33,572 nucleotides of DNA from Prevotellaceae bacterium UBA1391. GTDB lineage: Bacteria > Bacteroidota > Bacteroidia > Bacteroidales > Bacteroidaceae. The notes under the pieces are model-generated. The model had not been told where the DNA came from. It saw only the letters and a program-made list of their open reading frames with translations, and made no database searches. The stretch spans positions 1 to 33,572 of the forward strand of contig DBQP01000018.1 in NCBI GenBank assembly GCA_002305265.1, in the 5' to 3' direction. The position numbers and the translations under genes are program-made. Positions 1 through 8,676 of the stretch are shown here, piece by piece. How positions within the stretch are numbered: position 1 is the stretch's first letter; every line of letters starts with the position of its first letter.

Positions 1-75
1 AAATTAATTCCGCCAACAGGTAATCATGACAAAAGAAAAAGCACAGTGCGCTAAAAGAGAAAAGGCGCCAACCCT

Positions 76-1257
76 TCATTCGTTCCAAGCGCCGCAGTGG
101 GGACAGGCACCGAGCCGACGGATGCGCTGCCCGCACGACCCACACACATAGCGGCTTCGGATGCGACGTAGATAGAGCCAGACGAGCGCAACAAGAAGCA
201 CCGGAAGCAGTACATAGCCCACGTAGAAGAATGTCGTCTGGGAAATGATGAGATAGACCAGCATCGCCAGACCGGTGATGCCGCCCAGATAAGCCACGCC
301 ATGAAAGAAGAAGAAATGATTGTAGACGTCGATGACCATGGCCAGATAGACGATAATGATGAGCCAAACCAGCCACACGAGAATCGACATGGGCGTCGGC
401 AGCAGCAGTGGATTGAGCGTGGGGTGAAAATAGTATTCCTGCCAAAACTCAGGCACAAAATGCTGCACACTGGCATATAGGCAGCCAAGCAGTCCCACCA
501 AAACCAGAAGCAGCGGAGGATAGACGGAATCCATCGACAGCAGCAAACGCATGTAAATCCGCGGCGTACGGCCACGCTTGATGACCAGAAAGGCAATGAT
601 GCCCAAAATGAGGAAGGCAGACATCCAGATGTGCCGGCTGAGCGTCAGGAACTGAAGCAACTGCGAGAGGCTGTCGTCTGGCACACTGCCGCCGAGCAAC
701 TGCGACTCCTCCACCCAGCCCATCGAATATTTGTCGGTGGCCACCTTGATAAGGAAGGTGTCCTCCCCCAGCGAGTCAACTGCCGACAGGCGCCGGATTT
801 GCGCCACAACCATCAAGTCGCCTCGGCGTGCCACGCCCGTGTCACCCACGAGATCGCCGGGATCCGGCAACAGCTGTAGGGAATCACGCTGACAAAGAAA
901 GTTGAAGCCGATACCATAATGGTGCGTCAGCCGGAAATCAAGACTGTCAGCCTGCTTCTGCGTGAGCATCAGCGAATCAGGAATCACGCCAGACAGCGCC
1001 GGGCGCTGCAGCGAATCGGGCAACGGAGCAAGGCGAGAGATAGAAACAGAGTCCGCCGACGAGCCTTCGTCATGCCCACAGGATACCGTCAGCATGCCAT
1101 AGGGAAGAATCGTCAGAACGGAGACAGCAACAGACAAAATCGAGAGACAAGCGCCCGAAAATCCGCGACGCGCACCGAGGACACACGCAGGACGAAAAAA
1201 AACACGCCACAACTGCAGCATGCAGACATGGATGGCAGCTTGCAAGAACTTTATCAT
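76..1257 (-). CDS. Membrane protein with SH3-like domain and C-terminal zinc ribbon
   Basis: Unrecognised by name. From the ATG at 1257 it encodes 393 residues. The N-terminus is a hydrophobic, Arg-containing segment followed by LTVSCGHDEG, which resembles a lipobox but sits unusually far in. A soluble part follows whose stretch RRGDLMVVAQ...KVATDKYSMGWVEESQL has the look of a bacterial SH3 domain. After it come about five strongly hydrophobic helices. The extreme C-terminus carries CGSCGQ and CPHCG, a paired CxxC zinc ribbon, probably cytoplasmic. The frame stays open to a TTG at 1326, but that codon lies next to the opposing promoter, so the ATG at 1257 is preferred; later ATGs are possible. 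It stands alone, divergent from the fasciclin gene. Function unknown; a membrane-anchored sensor or assembly factor is only a guess. Confidence 0.7.
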   Translation of the reverse strand: MIKFLQAAIHVCMLQLWRVFFRPACVLGARRGFSGACLSILSVAVSVLTILPYGMLTVSCGHDEGSSADSVSISRLAPLPDSLQRPALSGVIPDSLMLTQKQADSLDFRLTHHYGIGFNFLCQRDSLQLLPDPGDLVGDTGVARRGDLMVVAQIRRLSAVDSLGEDTFLIKVATDKYSMGWVEESQLLGGSVPDDSLSQLLQFLTLSRHIWMSAFLILGIIAFLVIKRGRTPRIYMRLLLSMDSVYPPLLLVLVGLLGCLYASVQHFVPEFWQEYYFHPTLNPLLLPTPMSILVWLVWLIIIVYLAMVIDVYNHFFFFHGVAYLGGITGLAMLVYLIISQTTFFYVGYVLLPVLLVALVWLYLRRIRSRYVCGSCGQRIRRLGACPHCGAWNE

Positions 1258-1309
1258 GCGCACAAAAATAGAGAAAAAAACGCAGGCAACGAATATTTTC
1301 AACCCTTTT

Positions 1310-1341
1310 TTTGTTAGTCGGAGCAAAATTTACTACTTTTG
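1310..1341 (+). promoter_or_regulatory. Bacteroidota-type promoter for the fasciclin gene
   Basis: TTTG at 1310-1313 is followed after exactly 20 bp by TACTTTTG at 1334-1341, matching the -33/-7 form (TTTG, TAnnTTTG) used by the primary sigma factor of Bacteroidota. Transcription would start near 1348, leaving a leader of about 170 nt before the ATG at 1520. Confidence 0.75.
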
Positions 1342-1347
1342 CAACGC

Positions 1348-1519
1348 TGAAAGAAAACTACTTACATACAGACCAAAATATTTTCGCCGGCAGGCCGCGA
1401 CAGGCTCCAACGGCTTGTCATGCCTTCAGGCATCCAATAATTGTTTTTGGACTTACTACTGAGATTGCTCTCAATATGCGCTAAACTTCAAATAAACAAA
1501 CTACAAACTAACTCGTCTG
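1348..1519 (+). other. Long 5' leader of the fasciclin gene
   Basis: About 170 nt lie between the inferred transcription start and the start codon. I see one small hairpin (TGCC-TTCA-GGCA near 1420) and an A/T-rich stretch before the ATG, but no riboswitch class I can name. The last 30 nt are A-rich, as is common before Bacteroidota start codons. Confidence 0.35.
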
Positions 1520-3610
1520 ATGAATCTGAATTTGAAAAACAAGCGGAGCAATATTCTACCATTCCTCCTCTTGGGGCTTGTGCTGCAAGCCATGTTGATG
1601 GCCTGCGACGACGATCCAGGAATGGACCGCCGCTTCACAACCACTGCGGAATATGCTTCCGACGCGCTCCGCAACAGAGAAAAATTCACGCTGTTTGCAG
1701 AGATTGTAGACCGCTCGCACATGATGGACCTCCTCGGCACGTGGGGGTCATACACTGTCTTTGCCCCGACCAATGAGGCCGTCGACAAATTTCTGGCCAC
1801 CAAAGGCCTGACCTCCGTCAGCCAGCTTACACAGCAAGAGTGCGACACCATCACCTTCACGCACATCATGGAGCAGGCTTTCTTCACCACCGACTTCAAC
1901 GACGGAACCTACCCCGTCATGAACATGCTCGACCGACCGCTCACCGTGTCGACAGATTCCGACACGATCAGCGTCCCAGGCGAAGTACGTCTGTCCATCA
2001 GCATCAACAAGAGCGCACGACTGATTTCCATGGACGACTCCGTCAAGAACGGTGTCGTGCACACCATCGACGCCGTCATCAGCGCGCAGAACTCCATGCT
2101 GCCCGACGTACTGTCCGTCGACAGCGACGTGTCGCTCTTCTATCAGGCACTGGAGCTCACCGGCATGGCCGACACGCTGCAAAAGTACATCGACCCCACC
2201 TACTCCGTCGGGTCCGATTCCATCGACTGGACCAACGACCGTCTGCTCGTCCACACCGGAAACTATTACGACAACACGGCCTTCATGGAGCACCGTTACT
2301 TCAAGTACACGGTGTTCACGCCACGCAACAGCGTCTTCGCAAAATATGGCGTGCATGACCTCGACGGGCTCAAGGAACTGGCGCGCGAGTGCTACGAGAA
2401 AGACTATCCAGAGGATGCCAACGTCGACGACGTCACCGATCGCCGCAACTATCTCAACCGCTTCGTCTCCTACCACATCCTGCCCTTCTCGTCCTCCTAC
2501 TACTCGCTCACAAGCGTAGACGGCCCCAACAGCGAGCTGGCAGCCAACTTCAACCGCCGCCGCTGGGATATTGCCGACTGGTATGAGACGCTCATGCCCC
2601 ACTCCATCCTCAAGTGCTCCTTCCCGCTCGGCAGCGACGGTGGACTCTACGTCAACCGACGCGGCGTACAAAGCCGTGCCGACGCACGCGGCTACTTCAC
2701 CAGAGGTGCCAAAGTCGCAGCGGCCAGCGAGGTCAACATCGACCAGACCGCTGTCAACGGCGTCTACTTCTACATCGACGACATCCTCTCCTACGGCTAT
2801 CATCCCGGTTCAGGCATCAACGTCAAGGAATACGTCTTCTCCGAGCGCATGCGCATCGACTGCACCGCCCTTTCGCCCGACTTCATGACCTCGGGAGCCC
2901 GCGGACACTACACGCGCTCCAACATCGCCAACGGAAAATACGCGCAACGCGATGCAAACCTCACAGCCGCCACGAACACCCGCACCTGTCTGCAGTTCAA
3001 GCCCGGCTCCGTCTCCAACTTCATCTTCGACGACATGACGCGCATCGTCGTCCGTCCGCGCACCCTCGACTTCTGGTCCTACGCAGGCGATGAGGTCATC
3101 ATCCTCGGACGCTACGACGTCAGCGTGAAACTCCCACCCGTTCCCTCCGGCAACTGGGAGGTACGCATGTACGGTTCCTTCGGCTTCAGCAGCCGCGGCA
3201 TCGTGCAGTTCTACATCGACAACATCCCTCAAGGCATTCCGTTCGACATGCGCCCAGGCGGCACCGATCCTTCCGTAGGTTGGATCGACGACAGCACGCT
3301 GGGCGACGAGGAGCAGATCGCAGCCTTCGACAAAGCCTTCCACAACAAGGGATGGATGAAGGGGCCCGGCTCCTACGGCAGCGCACGCACCAGCTCAGGA
3401 GGCGGATTCTCCAATGGCGGTACGCTGAGAAACGTAAGTTCCGGCATGCGCCGCGTTATCGGAACCTTCTACTCCGACGGCAAGACAGACCACTACCTGC
3501 GCATGCAGCAGAAAATGGAGTCGGCCGACAACGAGTGCGTATTCGACATGATCGAGCTGTGCCCCGCCACCGTCTACAGCAACCCCGACGTAGCAGAAGA
3601 CCGGCTCTAA
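1520..3610 (+). CDS. Fasciclin (FAS1) repeat lipoprotein, SusD-locus type
   Basis: The 696-residue protein starts with a lipoprotein signal (hydrophobic stretch ending LMAC, Cys29, followed by DDD, typical of surface-exported Bacteroidota lipoproteins). Two FAS1 domains follow. The first, about residues 36-190, has YTVFAPTNEAVDKFL and ends NGVVHTIDAVI. The second, about 195-420, has YTVFTPRNSVFAKYG and ends AVNGVYFYIDDIL. The C-terminal 270 residues are probably beta-rich and resemble the extra domain of Bacteroidota fasciclin proteins found in SusC/SusD glycan loci. The likely role is cell-surface adhesion or glycan binding. It has its own promoter and a strong terminator, so it appears monocistronic. 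No susC/susD partners are beside it, which is unusual for this protein type. The family call is firm; the ligand is unknown. Confidence 0.85.
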   Translation: MNLNLKNKRSNILPFLLLGLVLQAMLMACDDDPGMDRRFTTTAEYASDALRNREKFTLFAEIVDRSHMMDLLGTWGSYTVFAPTNEAVDKFLATKGLTSVSQLTQQECDTITFTHIMEQAFFTTDFNDGTYPVMNMLDRPLTVSTDSDTISVPGEVRLSISINKSARLISMDDSVKNGVVHTIDAVISAQNSMLPDVLSVDSDVSLFYQALELTGMADTLQKYIDPTYSVGSDSIDWTNDRLLVHTGNYYDNTAFMEHRYFKYTVFTPRNSVFAKYGVHDLDGLKELARECYEKDYPEDANVDDVTDRRNYLNRFVSYHILPFSSSYYSLTSVDGPNSELAANFNRRRWDIADWYETLMPHSILKCSFPLGSDGGLYVNRRGVQSRADARGYFTRGAKVAAASEVNIDQTAVNGVYFYIDDILSYGYHPGSGINVKEYVFSERMRIDCTALSPDFMTSGARGHYTRSNIANGKYAQRDANLTAATNTRTCLQFKPGSVSNFIFDDMTRIVVRPRTLDFWSYAGDEVIILGRYDVSVKLPPVPSGNWEVRMYGSFGFSSRGIVQFYIDNIPQGIPFDMRPGGTDPSVGWIDDSTLGDEEQIAAFDKAFHNKGWMKGPGSYGSARTSSGGGFSNGGTLRNVSSGMRRVIGTFYSDGKTDHYLRMQQKMESADNECVFDMIELCPATVYSNPDVAEDRL

Positions 3611-3639
3611 GCCACATCTGCCACATCCCGCCACCATAC

Positions 3640-3687
3640 GACAGCCCGCCCTGCACACACGTTGCAGAGCGGGCTGTCACTTTTTTT
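3640..3687 (+). terminator. Rho-independent terminator after the fasciclin gene
   Basis: Arms GACAGCCCGC (3640-3649) and GCGGGCTGTC (3669-3678) are perfectly complementary, with an inner CTGCA/TGCAG stem, and a run of seven T follows at 3681-3687. It lies 30 bp after the stop codon. Confidence 0.9.
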
Positions 3688-3763
3688 CACCCTCGCCACA
3701 TGTCGATCGGCAGACTGCTGCCACAATCCTCCTGGACGCGCGTCCACAGAGCCGGCTGTCGCC

Positions 3764-4024
3764 TCATTCATCCTTGCCCAGCGCAAACTTGCACGAACGC
3801 AGGGCCAGCACCAGCCATGCCAGACAAAGCAGCCGGAACACGAAAGGCACCGCCAGCGAGAACACCGTCAGCAGCAGGGCGACGATGGCATTGAGCAGGT
3901 AGGCCGACTGTCGAGGCGTCACATCCTCCTCCAGCACTGTCGAGAAAAGCCGGGCAAGCGGCGCAAACATCACCTGTACGTAGCTCTTGCGAATGGAAGT
4001 CTGAGTCATGGTCATCGTTTTCAT
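3764..4024 (-). CDS. Small two-helix inner-membrane protein
   Basis: This is an 86-residue protein of unknown function. The N-terminal half is polar (MKTMTMTQTSIRKSY...). The second half holds two hydrophobic stretches, roughly residues 42-60 and 62-78, separated by an Arg, and the protein ends ALGKDE. Several in-frame ATGs near the start (4024, 4018, 4012) leave the exact N-terminus open. A -7 element at 4105-4112 lies upstream in the right orientation. A longer frame overlaps it in another phase (to 4067) but lacks membrane or domain character, so this frame is preferred. It is flanked by convergent and divergent genes and is probably transcribed alone. Confidence 0.55.
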   Translation of the reverse strand: MKTMTMTQTSIRKSYVQVMFAPLARLFSTVLEEDVTPRQSAYLLNAIVALLLTVFSLAVPFVFRLLCLAWLVLALRSCKFALGKDE

Positions 4025-4104
4025 GTCCTGTATAGTTTAAAGTGATACGATTCTGATACCTTGCCATACCGACACGCCAGATGCAGCGTGGTCGTTTGAC
4101 GCTG

Positions 4105-4112
4105 CAAAGTTA
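4105..4112 (-). promoter_or_regulatory. -7 promoter element for the small membrane protein
   Basis: On the minus strand the sequence reads TAACTTTG followed by CAG, a full match to TAnnTTTG. No good -33 TTTG lies 19-21 bp upstream; that place is occupied by an inverted repeat (4121-4141), which would fit a regulated promoter. Confidence 0.5.
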
Positions 4113-4120
4113 CACACGGC

Positions 4121-4141
4121 AAGTGACAACCTACGTCACTT
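4121..4141. promoter_or_regulatory. Inverted repeat AAGTGAC-N7-GTCACTT, candidate operator
   Basis: This is a perfect 7-bp inverted repeat with a 7-bp spacer, positioned across the -33 region of the promoter reading toward the small membrane protein. The centre-to-centre distance of the arms is 14 bp. Regulator binding is inferred from symmetry and place only. Confidence 0.35.
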
Positions 4142-4193
4142 CCAATCCATCACTTTTGACCCAAAAACGCCAATTTAGTTAAACAATACAAAA

Positions 4194-4245
4194 GAAGTTC
4201 CGTTACCGCAATTCTCGATGCTCAGAGAAGCGGAAACGGAACTTC
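4194..4245 (-). terminator. Long hairpin, probable terminator downstream of mfd
   Basis: Outer arms GAAGTTCCGTT (4194-4204) and AACGGAACTTC (4235-4245) are perfectly complementary, and CCGC/GCGG and TTCTC/GAGAA continue the stem inward. Read on the minus strand it is followed by CTTTTGTATTGTTT, a broken T tract. It lies about 225 bp beyond the mfd stop. The 222 bp between it and mfd (4246-4468) hold nothing I recognise. A miniature mobile-element remnant is an alternative. Confidence 0.55.
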
Positions 4246-4468
4246 AAAGCAGAGGTGGCCACGCCGCCCACCCGCTATCGGCAGCCGCCGAGGCGGGCAA
4301 CCGGAGAGAAAGAAAGAAATCCATGTACTTTCAGGCTGGATTTTCCACAGCCGCCCTGCCGGCCACCGCCACCCGCGCCACACACGCTCAGGAAGTCAGC
4401 CCGGAGCTGCCACCATCAGCCCTTCCGAACGTCGTCGGCCCAAGGCAGCTGCATCCAGGCAGCTGCGG

Positions 4469-7400
4469 CTATCGGTTTCCGCCGTTCATCTCCTCCAGCA
4501 TGGCGAGCGCCTGCGCGATGGTCGTCACGTCCTTGATGAGAATCGAGGGCTTGCCGTTGTCGCGGAACTGGCACTGCCGGGCATGGGCCGTCGCATAGTT
4601 GATCAGGCGCATGAACGCCTCGCTCTGATAATACGGACTCATCCGGTTGGGCACGAGATAGAGAATCATGCGTCCCTGCTTCAGAATCAGACGGTCGATG
4701 CCCAGCCGGCTGGCCTCCCACTTGAGCGGCACGATGCGGATCAGCTCCTCGGCCTCTTCGGGAATCTTGCCGAAACGGTCCACCAGCCGCGTGCGATAGG
4801 CATCGATCTGGGCAGGCGACGTAAAACTGTCGAGCTCGCGGTAAAGGCTCATGCGCTCGCCCGGACTGGGCACGAAATACTCGCCGAAGAATGCCGGGAT
4901 GTCGCTCTCCACGTCGGTGGAGCTGCCCCACACCCGCTCGCCCTGCATGCCGCCTCCGACAGCTGCCGTCAGCCCCTGGCGGGCCTCGGGCGCAGCCGTT
5001 CCTTCCGGCTGTGCGTCCGTCTCCATTTCTGTCGCCTCCGGCACCTCGTTCCGCAGCTCCTGCATGGCCTCGGCCAGCACCTTCTGATAGGTTTCATAGC
5101 CCAGGTCGGCGATGAAGCCGCTCTGCTCCGCACCCAGCATGTTGCCCGCACCGCGGATGTCGAGGTCCTGCATCGCAATGTGCAGACCGCTGCCCAGGTC
5201 GGAGAAGTTCTCGATGGCCTGCAGGCGCCGGCGTGCATCGTCGGGCAAGGCCGCCAGCGGCGGAGCCAGCAGATAGCAGAACGCCTTCTTGTTGCTGCGG
5301 CCCACGCGGCCCCGCATCTGGTGCAGGTCGCTCAGTCCATAGTTGTGCGCGTTGTTGATGATGATGGTGTTGGCATTCGGCACGTCGATGCCGCTCTCGA
5401 TGATGGTCGTCGAGAGCAGCACGTCGTAGTCGTAGTTCATGAAGTCGAACACGATCTGCTCCAGCTCCTTCGGGTCCATGCGTCCGTGGCCGATGCACAC
5501 GCGGGCATCCGGCACCGACTTCTGGATCATGGCCGCCAGCTCGTTCAGGTTGCTGATGCGGTTGTTCACGAAGAACACCTGCCCGTTGCGCGACATCTCG
5601 AAGTTGATGGCCTCGGCAATGACCTCGGCGCTGAACGAGTGCAGCTCCGTCTGGATGGGATAGCGGTTGGGCGGCGGCGTCTGGATCACGCTCAGGTCGC
5701 GCGCGCCCATCAGACTGAACTGCAGCGTGCGCGGGATGGGTGTGGCCGTCATCGTCAGCGTGTCGACATTCACCTTCATCTGCCGCAACTTCTCCTTCAC
5801 GCCCACGCCGAACTTCTGTTCCTCGTCCACGATCAGCAGGCCGAGGTCCTTGAACTTCACCGACTTGCCGATCAACTTATGCGTGCCGATGACGATGTCC
5901 ACCTCTCCCTCGGCCAGTCGGCGCAACACGTCCTGCAGCGCCTTGCCCGTCCGGGCGCGCGACAGATACTCCACCTTGACAGGGAAATCCTTCAGTCGCT
6001 TCGTGAACGTCTGGTAGTGCTGGTAGGCCAGCACCGTCGTCGGCACCAGCACCGCCACCTGCTTTCCGTCCGTCGCCGCCTTGAAGGCCGCGCGCACCGC
6101 CACCTCCGTCTTGCCGAAGCCGACGTCGCCACACACGAGGCGGTCCATCGGGCGGTCGCGCTCCATGTCCTCCTTCACGTCCTGCGTCGCCTTCAGCTGG
6201 TCGGCCGTGTCCTCGTAGAGGAAGCTGGCCTCCAGCTCCTGCTGCAGATACGTGTCCTTGGAGAAGGCAAAACCCTTCTCCCGCATCCGCTTCGAGTAGA
6301 GCCGGATGAGGTCGCGGGCGATGTCCTTCACCTTCGTCTTCACGCGCTCCTTCATCCGCTCCCAGGCACCCGTCCCGAGCCGGCTCACGCGCGGCGGCTC
6401 GCCCTCGCGTCCCTTGTATTTCGAAATCTTGTGCAGCGAATGGATGCTCACATACACCACGTCGTCGTTGGCATACGAGATCTTGATCATCTCCTGATAG
6501 CCGTTGCCGTCGTTGTTCGGCACATTCACGAGGCCGCCGAAGCGCCCCACGCCGTGGTCGATGTGAACGACGTAGTCGCCCACCTCAAACTGCTGAAGCT
6601 CGCGCAGCGTCAGGGCCACCTTGCCCTTGCGCGCCCGCTCGCTCCGGAGGTTGTACTTGTGGTAGCGGTCGAACACCTGGTGGTCGGTGAAGAGGCACAG
6701 CCGCAGCTCGTGGTCGATGTAGCCCTCGTGAATGGTGCGCAGCACCGGTTCGAAGCCCATCGGCGGCTGCATGCTTCCGAAGATGGCCTGCAGGCGCTCC
6801 ATCTGCTTGGGCGAGTCGGCCAGGATGAGCAGGCGGTAGCCCGTCAGCTCCCAGCGCCGGCACTCGCGCTCCACCAGCTCGAAATTCTTGTGGAAGAGCG
6901 GCTGCGCCGTCGTGCGGAACGTCACGCGCTCCTCCCCTTTCCCCACGGACGCCTGCTCGTCGGCCACGGCGCTGAGCAGGATGCGGCGCAGGCCGGAGAG
7001 CCCGCGGCCAAAGGTCTCGGGCGTCGTCACCAGGCGATGGAAGCGCTGGCCGAGTTCCTCCGCGAGCGCGGCCTCCTCATACTCGGGCAGCGCCTGCGCA
7101 CGGTCTTCCAGCACGGCCTGCAGCGAGAAGCCCTCGCGGTAGATCTGCTCCACGCGTTCGGCCGCATAGGTCAGGTCGCGGCTCACCACCACGCAGTCCT
7201 GCGGCAAAAACTCAAAGATGCTGATGTATTGCGTGCCGTCGCCCTTCATCTCGGGCACGACGCTCATTTCCTCCACCACACTGTCGGACAGCTGCGTCTG
7301 CACGTCGTAGGTGCGGATCGACTCCACCTCGTCGCCGAAGAAGTCGATGCGGAAGGGCGTCTCCGCCGCAAACGAGTAGATGTCGACGATGGAGCCGCGG

Positions 7401-7924
7401 ATGGCATACTGCCCCGGCTCATACACGTAGTCGACACGCACGAATCCCAACCGGTCGAGGTCGCCCTCCAGCTGCTGGAAGTCGAGCGTGTCGCCCCGCC
7501 TCACCACAATCGTGTGCGCGTCCAGCACCTTCCGGCTCACCACGTTCTCCGCCAGCGCCTCGGGATAGGTCACGATCAGCAGCGGCTGCCCGCCAGCCAT
7601 GGCCACGCGGCCAAGCACCTCCGTGCGCAGGATTTCCGACGCCGCGTCCTTCTGATTGTATTTGATGGCCCGGCGGTACGACGACGGGAAATAGAGCACG
7701 CGCTCCTCCCCCATCACCTGCGTGAGGTCGTGATAGAAATAGCCGGCCTCGTCGGCATCGCCCATCACAAACAGCAGCGTGGGCAACGCGCGGCGCCCGC
7801 TGGCCAGCGCCGCAAACATCAGAGGCGCAGACGACGCACAGAGCCCCTCGGCCCGGATCGTCTGCGTGCGCTTGCGGCCGAGCGCCTCGCCCAGCTGCCT
7901 CAGCCCCGGATGCGAGGCCAGCAC
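4469..7924 (-). CDS. mfd: Transcription-repair coupling factor Mfd
   Basis: This 1151-residue protein is a DNA translocase that removes RNA polymerase stalled at lesions and recruits UvrA. The N-terminal 350 residues are UvrB-like. The RNA-polymerase-interacting CarD-like domain is near residues 445-500 (VGDYVVHIDHGVGRFGG). The helicase part has Walker A GDVGFGKT near 600, DEEQ near 700, TATPIPRTL, ESGIDVPNAN and QMRGRVGRS. The C-terminal domain (IPAFFGEYFVPSPGERMSLYREL) follows a low-complexity linker rich in E, A and P. The start is uncertain. The GTG at 7924 begins VLASHPGLRQLGEAL; no ATG lies upstream in frame before the stop at 8036-8038, but the frame is open for 37 codons through a repeat array, so TTG or CTG starts cannot be excluded. 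The family identity is certain. Confidence 0.97.
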   Translation of the reverse strand: MLASHPGLRQLGEALGRKRTQTIRAEGLCASSAPLMFAALASGRRALPTLLFVMGDADEAGYFYHDLTQVMGEERVLYFPSSYRRAIKYNQKDAASEILRTEVLGRVAMAGGQPLLIVTYPEALAENVVSRKVLDAHTIVVRRGDTLDFQQLEGDLDRLGFVRVDYVYEPGQYAIRGSIVDIYSFAAETPFRIDFFGDEVESIRTYDVQTQLSDSVVEEMSVVPEMKGDGTQYISIFEFLPQDCVVVSRDLTYAAERVEQIYREGFSLQAVLEDRAQALPEYEEAALAEELGQRFHRLVTTPETFGRGLSGLRRILLSAVADEQASVGKGEERVTFRTTAQPLFHKNFELVERECRRWELTGYRLLILADSPKQMERLQAIFGSMQPPMGFEPVLRTIHEGYIDHELRLCLFTDHQVFDRYHKYNLRSERARKGKVALTLRELQQFEVGDYVVHIDHGVGRFGGLVNVPNNDGNGYQEMIKISYANDDVVYVSIHSLHKISKYKGREGEPPRVSRLGTGAWERMKERVKTKVKDIARDLIRLYSKRMREKGFAFSKDTYLQQELEASFLYEDTADQLKATQDVKEDMERDRPMDRLVCGDVGFGKTEVAVRAAFKAATDGKQVAVLVPTTVLAYQHYQTFTKRLKDFPVKVEYLSRARTGKALQDVLRRLAEGEVDIVIGTHKLIGKSVKFKDLGLLIVDEEQKFGVGVKEKLRQMKVNVDTLTMTATPIPRTLQFSLMGARDLSVIQTPPPNRYPIQTELHSFSAEVIAEAINFEMSRNGQVFFVNNRISNLNELAAMIQKSVPDARVCIGHGRMDPKELEQIVFDFMNYDYDVLLSTTIIESGIDVPNANTIIINNAHNYGLSDLHQMRGRVGRSNKKAFCYLLAPPLAALPDDARRRLQAIENFSDLGSGLHIAMQDLDIRGAGNMLGAEQSGFIADLGYETYQKVLAEAMQELRNEVPEATEMETDAQPEGTAAPEARQGLTAAVGGGMQGERVWGSSTDVESDIPAFFGEYFVPSPGERMSLYRELDSFTSPAQIDAYRTRLVDRFGKIPEEAEELIRIVPLKWEASRLGIDRLILKQGRMILYLVPNRMSPYYQSEAFMRLINYATAHARQCQFRDNGKPSILIKDVTTIAQALAMLEEMNGGNR

Positions 7925-7970
7925 ATGAAGTAGTTCGTTCGTTTCCAGAAAGAATTGATTTTTTGTCAGA

Positions 7971-8036
7971 AAAACGGACGCGTTCGTTTCCGAAAACGAA
8001 CGCAGTCGATTTCGGAAACGAGCGCACTCGTTTCTT
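7971..8036. repeat. 22-bp-period array, CGCAGTCG family, 3 units (B1)
   Basis: Three units start at 7971, 7993 and 8015, each 22 bp. They share AAACGnnCGCnnTCGnTTTC with substitutions; the middle unit has the family consensus AACGAACGCAGTCG. A further degraded copy may lie at 7933-7948. The array is in the leader or promoter region of mfd, about 47 bp upstream of its inferred start. Confidence 0.85.
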
Positions 8037-8676
8037 CAGAGAGATTCAACAGAAATCACCGGCGGGCAAAGGGCCTGCCGGCAGACGGCCGAGACCTCGG
8101 CTGCCCATCGCCGGACCGCCCGCAGGAACGGCACGGCGCGACGAGCCCGACAGCGCGCACGAAAGAGCGGGCCGACGGGCAAACAGCCCCGCCGGCCACG
8201 CCAGAGGGCGCGCCTCAGACGGCCTGCACCTGCACGGAGCAGGCACGCGCAAAAAGACGGATGAGAAAAAGACTATCGGCACTGGCATGGCGCATAGGAC
8301 ACGTCATGCGGCGGATGGTCGATGTGGTGAGAGGGGAGGAAGACTTCCTCTTTCCTTTGGATGGAGTAGAATCGTGCATAGGCCGATGAACTGGAGGTGA
8401 TGGAGAAAATGAGACATACCTATCGCGGACCCTCCGAGGCGCCAACCTTCGGGCAGACGCTGCGGCGGCCGTTCACGAATAATAACGACGGACACAGCCG
8501 AAATAGTATGCGGAGACGCTTGATTTTCACAAAAAAAACTCGCTTTAGCCTTTTTTCGCATGCGCGCGGCGAGCAATTGAAAAAAAAACCGTAACTTCGC
8601 GTATTGAGAGCGGCGCACGCCCGCCACATTCCGCTGCCACACACGCAGTCACACACAGCAATACACCCCGAGCATT
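8037..8676. other. 640-bp intergenic region without a supportable gene
   Basis: Between mfd and the mannosyltransferase the sequence is very GC-rich to about 8230, then mixed. The open frames here are short and composition-driven. A tight palindrome GAGGAAG-A-CTTCCTC lies near 8336-8351. TAACTTCG at 8592-8599 resembles a -7 element reading toward the gene at 8677, but no -33 match sits at the right distance. I see no RNA gene that I can name. Confidence 0.4.

Noticed and set aside
3768..4067. 99-residue frame overlapping the small membrane protein
   Set aside because: Lacks hydrophobic helices or a domain; the overlapping 86-residue frame has two clear membrane segments.
4583..7933. 1116-residue open frame on the plus strand opposite mfd
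   Set aside because: Its sequence is rich in His, Leu, Arg and Gln without any domain and mirrors the codon bias of mfd on the other strand; mfd itself has all family motifs.
8329..8365. Terminator at the GAGGAAG-A-CTTCCTC palindrome
   Set aside because: A one-base loop cannot form as drawn, no gene ends nearby, and no T run follows directly.
7955..8400. Two overlapping open frames of about 145 residues between mfd and the mannosyltransferase
   Set aside because: Begin inside the repeat array, are Arg/Ala/Pro-rich, have no recognisable domain and no promoter match.
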